A stretch of DNA of 64,000 nucleotides from Eublepharis macularius (taxonomy: Eukaryota > Chordata > Lepidosauria > Squamata > Eublepharidae). Shown here piece by piece: positions 52,610-63,402 of this stretch (position 1 is the first letter of the stretch; each line of letters begins with the position of its first letter). Location: assembly GCF_028583425.1 (NCBI RefSeq), contig NC_072795.1, forward strand, positions 9,199,001 to 9,263,000. Direction: 5' to 3'. The notes under the pieces were generated by a model. That model saw only the letters and a list, made by a program, of their open reading frames with translations. It was not told the origin of the DNA and did no database searches. Both the position numbers and the translations under genes were made by a program.

Positions 52610-55600
52610 GTATGTAATTCTATTTTATTTATTTAGTCAATTCATTTTATCACTCCCTATTAGGCAGTAAACAATGCCATCGAATAGAATTATACTACTA
52701 GAGAAGAAGAAATGAAGAACAATATAATATATGGTAAACAATATAAAGTGGATAATATAGAGTAAATGATAGACTGGCGGAGGGAATGTTATTTTTTTAA
52801 AGAACCAGACAATTCAAGCTACAACCCTCTGTGTGTGTGTTATTCGCTGCCAAGTTGATGCAGACTTAGGGTGTCCCTATGGATGAAACACGTCCTATCA
52901 TTAATAAGCTTACTCAGATCTTGCAAACTGGAGGGTGTAGTTACTTTTATTGAGTCAAGCCATCTTTTTTTACATCTTCCCTTTTTCCTACTGTTTTCCA
53001 CTTTTCCCAGAATTATTGACTTTTTTCAGAGAGTCTTGTCTTCTCACAATGAGACCAAAGTACGATAGCTTCAGTCTTGTCAATTTAGCTTCTAGCTTGA
53101 TTTGATCTAGATCCCACTTATTTGTCTTTTTGGCTGTCTGGGGTATCCAGAAAACTCTTCTCCATCACTGCAGACCGAGGTGATGTTCATCAGAAAGGCT
53201 GAGGTCTTAAAGGGAATTGTGCTTCCCATTTGTGATGGAATTGACCAACTCAGTGAATAATCTATGGTTTAAACTGGGCCCAACTTTATTACTGGACAGG
53301 CAAGCTAATTAAGCTGCAAAAAATTCTTTCTGCCATTTTAATTTAAACTGGAGGATGGCTCTCTGCTTTGACCTGGACGATGTGGTAAGAAAAGTGAACA
53401 ATATATAAACTCCCAGGAGTCTTTGGCTCCATTATTCTGTGGTAAGAACAAAGATCTGAAGTCAGGTTTTACCACCAAAGTTTCCAAGCCATTGTACTCA
53501 CAAAGATCTGAACCAATACCTGCATTTAGGTCATTAGTGTACATCCTTAAAGATCTGGTTATTATTCCGGGGGTGGAGGGATAAAAACAGCCACTCCTGT
53601 TTTCCTTATTTGTTTTCTGGCAAGCGTAACACTAATTAGCTTGTTTGGAAGAGGTTGTGATCTAAAAGTGATACAGACACTCCCTTTGAGAGGATGTATT
53701 AGGAAGAGAACAGTTAAGTAGATTTCATTATTTGGGATGTAGATAATTCTGCACTGCATTGCTCCATATGCTAGAAGCATTCAGAAGACATCAGCAAAAT
53801 GCCATTTCCTTCTTTTCTGCTCCGTCTATCTTCCATCGCAATTTCCTTCTTTCCTGCTATACCTGTCTTTAAAAATCTGCTGATTCCAGTTGCTGCAAAC
53901 CTTTAGAGATTACTTTGGAGATGCTGGACCAGCACCAAAAGAAAAGAGGTTAAGGCAGTATTTAACATTAATAGCATTGCGATAGAAAGAGGAGGGTGGG
54001 CAGGTGTGCATTGGCACCTCATCTGTGCCTGATCCAGGCCAGGTGAAGGGCGGTGGGTGGGCAGTGCTGCCTGATCCACACCTGATCCTGGCCAGGTGAA
54101 AGGGGGGTTGTGCCAGCACCACACATGATCCTGGCTGGGTGAAGGGGGGATAGGCATTGCCTCCTGCTCCGCTCTGGATCCCAGCTGGGTGAAGGCAGTG
54201 AGTGGGCATTGTCACCTGCTCCACTCCTGATCCTGGCCAGGTGAAGGGGGTGGGCATTGCTGCCTGCTCTGTGCCTGTTCCCACCCAGGTGAAGTAGAGC
54301 AGACATTACCTCTTGCTCTGTGCCTGATCCTGGCCGAGTAAAGGTAGGGGAGGGCGTTGCCACCGGCTCTGTTCCTGATTTCAGCCAGCTGGGGCAACTG
54401 TGACCCCTTTAATTAAAAGAAGTCCTCTCTGTTGTCTGCTCAACTCAGCCAGAGAGTTTGAAATGTTTATTATTGTATCGCAATTCAGATAAAACACTAC
54501 CTGACTTGTTCAATTGTCCTCTGAAATTTGAGTCAAAGCATATCCTATTATATAAAAGGCTAGCCCTGTTTATGATACCTTACCTCTTACCCTGGTATGC
54601 CTCCAGAGGATGCTGCCATGGTGGGAAGTCCAGGCGAGGCAGCCTGTCCCTTCCGAGAGTGTGCCACTGTGGGAAGCCCAGGCCGGGATCAGGAGTGGAG
54701 CAGATGGCAATGCCTGCCCCTTGCCTTCACATAGCTGGGATCAGGCACAGAGCAGGTGGCAATGCGCACCCCCTGTACATGGCTGGCAACAGGAGCGGAG
54801 CAGGTGGCAGTGCGTGCCCCCTGCCTTCAGCCAGCTGGGATCAGGAACGGAGCAGGTGGCAGCGCCCTCCCCCACCTTTACCTGACCAGGACAAATGGGG
54901 CAGGAGAGTGGTAAAATGAGTGTGCAGAAGGAAACTTTTTATATTGGGTGTTGTGTGTTATGTGCCGTCAAGTTTTCTCCAACCTATGGCAACCCTATGA
55001 ATGATCAGGGGTCTGGAGACTGAGCCCTACGAGGAAAGGCTGAGGGCCTTGGGAATGTTTAGTTTGGAGAAGAGGAGATTGAGGGTGGACATGATTACTC
55101 TCTTTAAATATCTGAAAGGCTGTCATTTGGAGGAGGGCAGGGAGCTGTTCCAGTTGGCAGCAGAGGGTAGGACCCGAAGCAATGGGCTTAAATTCCATGC
55201 ACAAAGGTACCGGCTGGATATCAGGAAAAACTTTTTCACGGTCAGAGTAGTTCAAAAGTGGAATCAGCTGCCTAGGGAGGTGGTGAGCTCTCCCTCACTG
55301 GCAGTTTTCAAGAAGAGGCTGGATGAATCAGAGATGCTTTAGGCTGATCCTGCACTGGGCAGGGGGTTGGACTAGATGGTCTGTATGGCCCTTTCCAACT
55401 CTATGATTCTATGATTCTTCTATGATTCTATGAAAGACCTCTGAAACATTCTATTTTTAACAGACTTGCTCAGATCCTGCACACTGGAGAACGTGGCTTC
55501 TTTTATTGAGTCAAGCCATCTGGTTTTAGGTCTTCCTCTTTTTTCGTTGCCTTCCAATTTTCCTAGCATTATTGACTTTTCCAGATAATCTTGTGTTTTA

Positions 55601-58600
55601 TTGATGTGACCAAAGTACAAAACTTTAGACTTGTCATTTTAGCTTCTAAGGAGAATTCAGGCTTGATTTGATCTAGTACTCACTTATTTGTAAATTGGCT
55701 GTCCATGGTATCTGCAAAACTCTCCTCCAGCACCACATTTCAAATGAATCAATTTGCTTCCTGACAGCTTTCTTTACCGTCCAACTTTCACATCCATACA
55801 TAGTAATGGGGAATACCATAGTTTGGATTATCTTGATCTTGGTTCCCAGACAGACTTCTTTATCTTTAAGGATCTTATCTAGCTCCCTCACAGCTGCTTT
55901 CCTAAGTCTCAAACTTCTTCTGATTTCTTTGTTGCAGTCTTCCTGTTGGTTAATGATTGAGCCAAGGAATAGAAAATCTTTAACAACTTCAATTTCCTCA
56001 CTGTCAACTTTAAAATTGTGTAATTCCTCGGTAGGCATTACTTTTGTCTTCTTGATGTTCAGTTGTAATCCTGCTTTGGCGCATTCTCCTCTAACCTTCA
56101 TCAGTAGTCATTTCAAGTCTTCACTATTTTCTGCTGGTAATGTGGTGTCATCTGCATATCTCAAATTGTTCCACCAATTTTCACTTCACCTTCTTCTAGA
56201 TCTAATCCAGCTTTTCTTATGATGTACTCTGCATAGAGGTTGAACAGGTAGGGAGATAATATGCATCCTTGTCTGACACCCTTGCCAATTGGAAACCATT
56301 CTGTTTCCCCATATTCTGTCCTGGCAGTAGCCTCTTGTTCAGAGTACAGGTTGAGCATCAAAACAATCAGTTGTGGAACCCCCATTTCTTTTAACACCCT
56401 CTGTAGCTTTTCATGATCTAAACAGTCAAAAGCTTTGCTGTAATCTATAAAACACAGGCTGATTTTCTTCTGAAGTTCCCTAGTATGTTCCATTAGCCAT
56501 TGTAAACTTGCAATGTGATCTCTTGTGCTTCTTCCTTTTCTGAATCCATCTTGAACATCTGGCATTCCTTGTCCCATCTATGCTAAGAGTCTTTGCTGTA
56601 GAATTTTGAGCATCACTTTGCTTGCATGGGAAATTAATGCAATAGTCCAATAGTTGCTGCACTCTTTGGCATCCCCTTATTTGGAGCTGGAATGTAAACT
56701 GAGCATTTCCAGTCTGTGGGCCATTGTTTTGTTTTCCATATTTGTTGACATATTCTTGTTAAGATTCTGATGGATCATTTCTGGGGCTTGAAATAGCTTT
56801 ATTGGTATTCCATCTACTCCAGGTGCTGTTTCTCACGATTGCTTTGAGTACAGCTTTTACTTCATTTTCTTGGATTTCTGGTCCTTCGTCAAAAGTATCT
56901 GTCATCCTTCCATCTCTTTTGTATAGTTCTTCAGTATATTGTTTCTATCTTTCCTTTATTTTGTCCTGATCAGATACTGTATTTCCATGTTGATCTTTCA
57001 GCATCCTAAGCCATGGCTTGAATTTCCCTTTGATTTCTCGGATCTTTTGGAACAAACCTCTTGTTCTTTTTTTGTTGTTCTCCTCTATTTCTTTGCACTG
57101 GTTATTATAATAGATTTCTTTGTCTCTGCATGCAAGCCGCTGAAAAGCTGCATTGAGAGTTTTTACCCTATTTCTGTTGCCTTTTGCTTTTGCTTCTCAT
57201 CCATCTTTAGCAATTTTAAGAGGTTCCTCAGACATCCATTTAGGCTTCTGCTTTCTTATGGCTACAGGAATAGTATTTGCACATTCTTCCTTGATAATAT
57301 CTCTGGTTTCAGCCCATAATTTTTCTGACTCGCTATCAATTAAACTTAGTATTGCAAATTTATTCCTTATCTGGTCTTTAAATTCTTCAGGAATATTATT
57401 TAGATTGTATTTTGGCACTATGGTTCTTTTAGTGTTTCTCTTCAGCTTTATTCTAATTTTTGATATCAGCAACTCATGATCTGTATCGCAATCAGCTCCT
57501 AGTCTTGTTTTAGCTGAGAGACTAGAGCTTCTCCATCTTCTGCTTCCAATTATGTAATCTATTTGGTTCCTGTATTGGTCACCCAGTGATTTCCACGTAT
57601 ACAATCATCTTTTTGGTTGCCTGAAGCATGCATTAGCAATGAACAAGTTGTTGGTGTCCTCCCAAGCGGCAGTGGTTCTTTTAGGATTTGAGGACAATTA
57701 AAACTAATTGATGGGGAAAGCAAAAGACTTTATTTCACAAAGCAATTACAATCATTACATAAAGACACAAGACAAGAGAAATAAACATACAGCATAACAT
57801 ATAGCATAATATAAAGGAAAGATGCCACCTGATGCAAGCAATACCCTTTCAGTCACCGGGGGACCCTCTCTGATGGTGACAGGCAGACTCCTATGGCCAA
57901 ATACAACTGTACAGCACGCTACCGGCTTTCGTCTGTACCGAATCCTCCCTCAGAGGGTCTTTGCTCAGACTTATATACCTTAAAGCTGGCTTATGCCCAC
58001 CTGCAACATCAGCCTCCCCAAAGGGTCTTAATGAGAGGGAAGGGGACTAAGAGGGCCAAGGCTAAGGAATGCTGTCAGTGTCAAGCTGACCTTGATGATC
58101 TAAGCCTAGCTGATAAGGCTAAGCGACTGGCACTTACCCAAGGCCTGATTGCCTGGTCCTCCCTTCAGCAAAGTGTGAAGTTATCCACACTCTTGCTCCA
58201 GGTGTCTAATGGATACCTCTTTCCCTGCACTATGCCTAGTAACAGGGAGAGCCCCATCTCGAGGTCAAAACTTGCATCAGCAACAAATGAAACAGAGCGA
58301 CAAGTCATAATGTAGTATAAGGCACATATTCAAAGGCGTATGTGAGCCAAATATGGCACCCCTAACTCCTCGAAATACAATCCTCTTCCGCAATTCCAAT
58401 ACAGTTGGTTTCACAAAATTCTATGAGCTGCTTTTCTGCTTCGTTTTGTGATCCTAATTCAAGTTTTTCAACTATGTTTAATTCTGCTTTATTGCCTACT
58501 TTTGTATTCCAGTTGCCTATGATTATCGGAGTATCTTGTTTAGGTATATGGTCAATTTCTTCCTGGACACTTGCATAAAAATTTTCTATTTCTTCCTCCT

Positions 58601-61600
58601 CAGCAGCCATAGTTGGAGCATAAACTTGAATAATGGTTATGTTAACAGGCTTTCCCTGAAGTCTGATTGATATTACTTGGTCAGACTTTGCGTTGTAGCT
58701 CTTAACTGCTTGTGCTATGTCTCACCTCACAATTAGAGCAACACCGTTCTTTTGAGTTCATTTCCGCAGTAAAACACTTTGTGATTTTCTGACTGAAAAT
58801 GTCCTGAGACGGTCCACATTAGTTCACTCACACCCAGGAGTGCAATGTTTAAATGTGCTATTTCTTGTTTTACACTTTCTAGCTTACCTGTTTTCATACT
58901 TCTCACGTTCCATGTTCCTATTATGTGTGTCGCACAGCTTTGGATGTTCCTTTTGCATCTATTCATGTCCGCAACCGTCCTTTCAGTTTTAATCCAGTCC
59001 CATCATTAAGAATAGTGCTATTCATACTTGTCCTCGGTGCTTCCCCAGTAGCCAATTGAGTGCCATCCGACCTGGGGGGGGCGGGTTCATGTCTTCTAGC
59101 ACTATATTTTTTTTCATTTTGGATTGTCTCATCATAGGGTTTTCAAGGTAAGAGATTAGCAGAAGGGTTTACCATTGCCTTCTTCCGCTTCACAGTACTA
59201 ACCAGGGTTAGTTGAAAATGACACTGCCATTGTCTGTGAAAGATCCTCTGCCAGTGTCACCTTCCACTACTGCTGCTGCCCAGTAGCTAACCTTCAAGAA
59301 TTCTGCTCCCATCACCACTGGAACATTCAATTCTCTTCTGCTGATGTGACCATTGATTTCTGAAGGGGGTGGATGCATCTTAGTCTGGTTTCTCAGCTTT
59401 GACCATTCCACCTTAAATGACTCTTCCAGAAGTTTTGATTCTTGACCAAGCCTGTGCTCCTGATGGTGTTGCTCTCAGCTTCACTGACACACTGAAACCC
59501 CCTAACTGTGTAAGGTGTGTATCCAAGAAGTGGAAGAGGGTTGGAAAACAAAACGATCCACAGACTGAAATGGTTGGTCTACATTCCAATTCTAAAAAAA
59601 AGGGGATGCTAAAGAGTGCAGCAATGATCAGACCATGGCATTAATTTCACTCACAAGCAGGAGATGCTCATTCTACATTAAAGACTCTTAGCACACATGG
59701 AATGAGAAATGCCAGATGTTCAAGCTGGTTTCAGAAAAGTAAGAGGCACTAGAAATCATATTGCAAATTTGCGATGGCTACTGGAGCAGTGCCATTTGGA
59801 GGTCTTCCATTCATAGAGTCTCCATAAGACAGACATGACTTTATGGCACATAACACACACATACACACTGAATGTCATCTTTGAGGTATGTAGTACCTCT
59901 TATATCTCCCAATATTTCATGTGTCCTTGTGCAATGAGATACAGAAAATAACTCAAAAGGCATTTCTGAAAAAAGGAATGAGCTTTCTGAAGTTGAACTT
60001 TCTAGATTCTTCTACAAGGAATTTGGTGGTAAAAAGAGGATAAATACATAGCAGTAAAGACTTAAGATGAGTTAAGAGTGAGCAGCATTTCAGTGAGGTT
60101 GGGCTGAGGATGACAATCCACAGCATAGTTTGAAATGATGTCTGTCAAGTCCACACTTCCATAGTTTATCCTATTGGCCAGAACAATGGAAGAAACCTGT
60201 CCCTAACTGGCAGGAGGAATTATTTATAAACAGAGATTATGACACACGGCCAATTCTCTGTTGCACCAGACATGGAGAAGTTTATATCAATATTGTATAA
60301 AAGCAGATTGCAAAAGCAGGCAATAGTTGTCAAACTGGGATGGGCCCAGTGGAAACCACCCTGCTTATCTGATGGGAGCCTCTGCTGATGCTGAGCTCCC
60401 TCTAGTCAGAAGGGCATCTAGCAGAGATATTCCAGTTCTAGCCAAGAATTGAACAGGTGGGGCATAGGCAGATAAGAGAAGCCTATAAAGGAAAGTCTGA
60501 TCTCGTCAGATTTCGGAAACTAAGCAGGGTCATCCTTGGTTAGTAATTGGATGGGAGCTCTCCAAGGAAGGCGAGGGTTGCTGTGCTATGGCAAATTATC
60601 TCTGTTAGTCTCTTGGCATGAAAATCCCAGCAGTGGTTGCCATAAGTTAAGTGTGACTTGATGGCACTTCCCACCACAGAAAAGGGCAACTTAGTAAATG
60701 AGACTGTCCCCAGGAGAAGGAAGTGAATATGAAGGGTGAGGGAACAAGCATGGGAGAGAGAATGGAAAACTGTATGGAGGAATGGGCAGAGAGGAGAACT
60801 GCACATAGCTAAGAGCTGAAGAGAGGTTGTGTTGAAATAAATATTGAATGTAGGTACATTTACGAAACTGGAAATTTATTTACTATTGCTATATGGGCTT
60901 CATGTAGGGCATTTTGTCCTATTAGTGCCAGGTACACAAAGAAAAATTAAAACAACACACTATGGACTATATAGTATGAATATGCATATTTTATACACAC
61001 ACACAAACACATTATGGCTTGCAGAAGAATTTGCAACATGTTAGCAATCTAACCTGGGGGTGAGAAAGTTGTCCCCAGGCAGAAAACATAAAAGCAATAT
61101 TCCACTTTACATTAGGCATCATTACCCAGCAATTGCTGTCAATCGGCAGGAGCTGGCAACCTTGTAACATGCGCACTAGACATGTTCCTGGCAGGGAGCA
61201 ATGATGTTGCTTCCCAAAGTGATGCCATCGCATCGGCTGCAGGAGTGGTCCTGTATCTCCTTGGGCCAATTCTGGCACCGAATAAGGTGAACTGGCCTGC
61301 ACAAGAAGCCCATGGCCAGCATGGTGACATTACATCCTGGAAGTGACATCCTCTTGGGAGAGACGGGAACATGCACAAGAGAATAGAACATTCCCAGGAA
61401 GTGTTAGGTAAGTGTCAGGTTCCTCCCCCTCCCACAGGGAGGATATAGGGAACTCACAACGCTGCTTTAGAATCTATGGCGTGAACAAAGATTAGTTTAA
61501 ACTAAACTTTGCTCACTCCTGTGCTCCCCGCTCTCTTTATCTTGTGACCTTTTCATCTTTCAATCTAAATTTCACTTTTATAAAATATCCACTACAAGAT

Positions 61601-63027
61601 GTAAGGGAATATGAATCATGTATGTTATACTGAAGCATTCATGTTATAAGAATTCAGCTATTTTGTTTGAATGTAACTTTTGTCTCTTTTGTTGCAAATG
61701 GCAGCTGAGAACGCGATATGGAAACATGTACACTCTGTGGCTGGGATCTAAACTTGTTATTGTACTCTCTGGATTTGAAGCGGTGAAGGAAGCGCTGATA
61801 AACCACTCAGAAGACTTTGTTGACCGACCCATGACCCCTTTCACTCAAACTTTAGTAAAAGAATGGGGTAAGTTGTTGGGAATAGTAAATGAGCTTCCTT
61901 GTCTTCTCTGCAAAATACAAAAAGTACACATAGATAGAAAAGAGAACAAAGAAAGCTGGTGGTGAGCATTTGATTATGTGATGAGATCTGGAAACCGAAT
62001 TGCTCTGCATTTACCTCTCATGTTATTTGGCAGACCAGAAACAAGACATGAGCCTAGTCTCAGGTGTAACAGGAGAAGGCTCTTTGGGGAAGTTACAGGT
62101 TTTGTGGACACATTTAAAGGGGAGTTGTGCTGCTACCTTGACAGACACTTGCAGAAGCAGTTATTTCATGGACAAGGAGCAACTGTGGCAGGGATGGGTC
62201 TCGTGCAGGAAACAAAGACAGGTTATTTGTTTGCATTGTTTTCATATTGTGTAATCCTTCACGTCCAGTTACATTGTTTGTTGCAGGGGTCCCAGAACTT
62301 TTTGCAAACACTGTAATCCCAGGAATTTAGTAGTAATCCCTTTCATGTATATAGATTCAGAGGATCTATATATTGTTCATGTATTACATTAGCATAAGAA
62401 TAGGAAGGGTCAAAATTGCATGAATGGGAGGGACATATTATGTACACTCACCCTGAATTTCTAATGCTGGAAGATGGGAGTGAATGTAAGCCTTGCTGTC
62501 TAAAGCATATAGAGCTGGCTAACATCAGAGACATATCTCAGCAACAGAGAGAAACTGATTCTGCATCAGCATTGCAATGAGACATGGGCACGAACCAAAA
62601 AAAATCCTGAACCACGTGATTCATGGTTCGTCGCATTTCCACGAACCAGGAACCACGAGGTTCCACGACCCTTTCCCAGTTCACGAATCAGGTTTGTGGA
62701 ATTTCATTATCACATACCCCAAGCCGGATTCATGCCCACCTCTAATTGCAATCTTATGGTACTTATCTATGTAAGCATTAACTTTGGTGTTTTCTGTCCA
62801 GACAACCTAACCTTTTCTTTTTTAAAAACAATAATTTGCCTGAGTACTAATTTCGAAGGGGTTTTTCATGGGTGCAGGTATTGGATTTACCAATGGCCAT
62901 ACCTGGAAGGAACAGAGGAAATTTTGTGTAGTTACTATGCGGAAGCTGGGACTGGGGAAGAGAGGCATGGAGCACCAAATAGAAGAGGAGGCCCATCAGC
63001 TAGCTGAAACTTTTGCAAGGGCAAAAG
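52415..63027 (+). CDS. CYP2-family cytochrome P450 gene C, exons 1-3 (gene runs off the right edge)
   Basis: Exons 52415-52609, 61705-61867 and 62878-63027. Lengths 195, 163 and 150 bp and phases 0/1/1 match CYP2. All three are open and splice correctly, so this copy may be functional; exons 4-9 would lie beyond the window. It shares intron 1 sequence with gene A and is about two-thirds identical over exons 2-3, so it is a tandem paralogue. Intron 1 is 9.1 kb and filled with a dead Bov-B LINE. Subfamily is not assigned (CYP2J/2K-like). Confidence 0.85.
52610..53935. other. Gene C intron 1, left part
   Basis: Mostly unassigned. A SINE tail-like GTGTGTTATTCGCTGCCAAG and TCCTATCATTAATAAGCTTACTC region (52830-53150) resembles the complement of Bov-B 3' sequence (as at 55440-55640). 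No gene. Confidence 0.4.
53936..54420 (-). repeat. Minisatellite-like array, minus orientation
   Basis: About 6-7 degenerate units of CTGATCCTGGCCAGGTGAAG and GGTGGGCATTGCCTCCTGCTC, spaced about 60-65 bp. The same unit occurs inverted at 54640-54890. Confidence 0.6.
54421..54639 (+). mobile_element. LINE C-terminal fragment between inverted arrays
   Basis: A frame reading LLYRNSDKTLPDLFNCPLKF, then ESKHILLYKRLALFMIPYLL resembles the LINE ORF end of the family at 4290-4935. Short and broken. Confidence 0.4.
54640..54892 (+). repeat. Minisatellite-like array, plus orientation
   Basis: About 4 units of GGGATCAGGAGTGGAGCAG, GTGGCAATGCGCACCCCCTG, complementary in sense to the units at 53936-54420. 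Confidence 0.6.
55012..55431 (+). mobile_element. CR1 3' end inserted in the Bov-B 3' UTR
   Basis: A + frame RLRVDMITLFKYLKGCHLEE, RTRSNGLKFHAQRYRLDIRK, VVQKWNQLPREVVSSPSL and FKKRLDE is the CR1 ORF2 C-terminus. It ends in the diagnostic (ATTCTATG)n tail (CTATGATTCTATGATTC, about 55400-55431). 5' truncated. Confidence 0.8.
57651..58402 (-). mobile_element. LTR-like insertion splitting Bov-B endonuclease
   Basis: 752 bp flanked by AGTTG on both sides (57646-57650 and 58403-58407). On the minus strand its ends are near-inverted (GTATTGG ... CACCAA) and an AATAAA signal lies about 80 bases before the right end of that strand (complement at about 57730). The Bov-B frame resumes on each side (EFCETNC and NACFRQPKR). 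Looks like a solo LTR; family unknown. Confidence 0.45.
59420..59875 (+). mobile_element. Second Bov-B fragment, plus strand
   Basis: Plus-strand RT pieces NCVRCVSKKWKRVGKQ, SKKKGMLKSAAMIRPW (59590-59640) and a GFRK-type region around 59720-59770, then a jump to the 3' tail AGACAGACATGACTTTATGG with (AC)n. Internally deleted, dead; head to head with the minus-strand Bov-B. Confidence 0.6.
59876..60484. other. Gene C intron 1, unassigned
   Basis: No repeat or gene recognised. Confidence 0.4.
60485..60675 (+). repeat. 5S-derived SINE
   Basis: TCTGATCTCGTCAGATTTCG, AAACTAAGCAGGGTCATCC, AATTGGATGGGAGCTCTCC, then GGTTGCCATAAGTTAAGTGTG and a TGATGGCACTTCC end. A nearly complete Sauria-type copy. 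Confidence 0.7.
60676..61704. other. Gene C intron 1, right part
   Basis: 60790-60830 and 61630-61704 resemble the sequence just before exon 2 of gene A. Between them are about 800 bp absent from gene A, including an (AC)n run (60998-61010) and a GTGACATC/ACATGTTCCTGG-type stretch (61180-61400) that may be a MITE. Confidence 0.45.
61705..61867 (+). CDS. CYP2 gene C exon 2
   Basis: 163 bp, acceptor AATGGCAG and donor GTAAG. Encodes LRTRYGNMYTLWLGSKLVIV, then EAVKEALINHSEDFVDRPMT and LVKEWG. Reference for the frameshift in gene A exon 2. Confidence 0.9.
61868..62570. other. Gene C intron 2, left part
   Basis: No repeat or gene recognised. Confidence 0.4.
62579..62744. mobile_element. hAT-type MITE with 8-bp TSD
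   Basis: 166 bp with ends GAGACATGGGCACGAA and TTCATGCCCACCTCTA, flanked by ATTGCAAT on both sides (62571-62578 and 62745-62752). That site is its own complement, so the duplication is slightly less diagnostic than usual. Reference member of the TAGAGATGGGCAYGAA family. Confidence 0.75.
62878..63027 (+). CDS. CYP2 gene C exon 3
   Basis: 150 bp, acceptor GGTGCAG and donor GTAAG. Encodes IGFTNGHTWKEQRKFCVVTM, then RKLGLGKRGMEHQIEEEA. Includes the C-helix WxxxR (W, K, E, Q, R). Confidence 0.9.
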
Positions 63028-63129
63028 GTAAGTGATATTAAGAACCTTCGATGGCCTGTTTTGCTACTTTTTATTACTCAGGGCCAGACAACAGGAAATA
63101 TGTATTCAAAATTATAATCAACTCCAAAA

Positions 63130-63402
63130 TAATGCAAATAACTTTCTGCAAGAACAATTTCCGTTTGGGGAAATGGTGGGGGAGGGTCAACTCCAGGTAG
63201 GGAAATACCTGGATATTTTGGGGATGAAGTTTGAGGAGGGTGTGGTTTGGGAAGGGGCTGAAGCACAGCAGGTTATAATCCTATATAGTCCACTGTCCAG
63301 AGCAGCCATTTTCTCCAGGGAAGCTGGTCTTTGTCTCTCCAGAGATCAGATGTAATTCTGGGAGATCTCCAGCCACCATCTGGAGGTTGGCAAGCCTACC
63401 CT
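63130..63402 (-). mobile_element. MITE of the GTTGCCAAC type
   Basis: Minus-strand copy of the family at 14128-14322: AGCAGCCATTTTCTCCAGGG, GATCTCCAGCCACCATCTGG and GAGGTTGGCAAGCCTA. The left end is less clear. Confidence 0.5.

Larger units (their letters stand above)
54945..59415 (-). mobile_element. Bov-B (RTE clade) LINE, degraded, nearly full length
   Basis: On the minus strand from right to left: 5' UTR (about 59415-58970), APE endonuclease start IIGTWNVRSMKTGKLESVKQ (58920), TPIIIGNWNTKVGN (58520), then after a 752-bp insert YTWKSLGDQYRNQIDYIIGS, DHELLISKIRIKLKRN, RT motifs GFRKGRSTRDHIASLQWLM, FIDYSKAFDCLDHEK, GKGVRQGCILSPYLFNLY, YADDT (56158-56147), and the end MYGCESWTVKKAVRKQ, KRGRPKTRWLDSIKEA (to 55420). 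The 3' tail ACTTGACGGCACATAACACA is at 54990-54950, beyond a CR1 insertion. Several frameshifts and stops; inactive. Confidence 0.8.
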
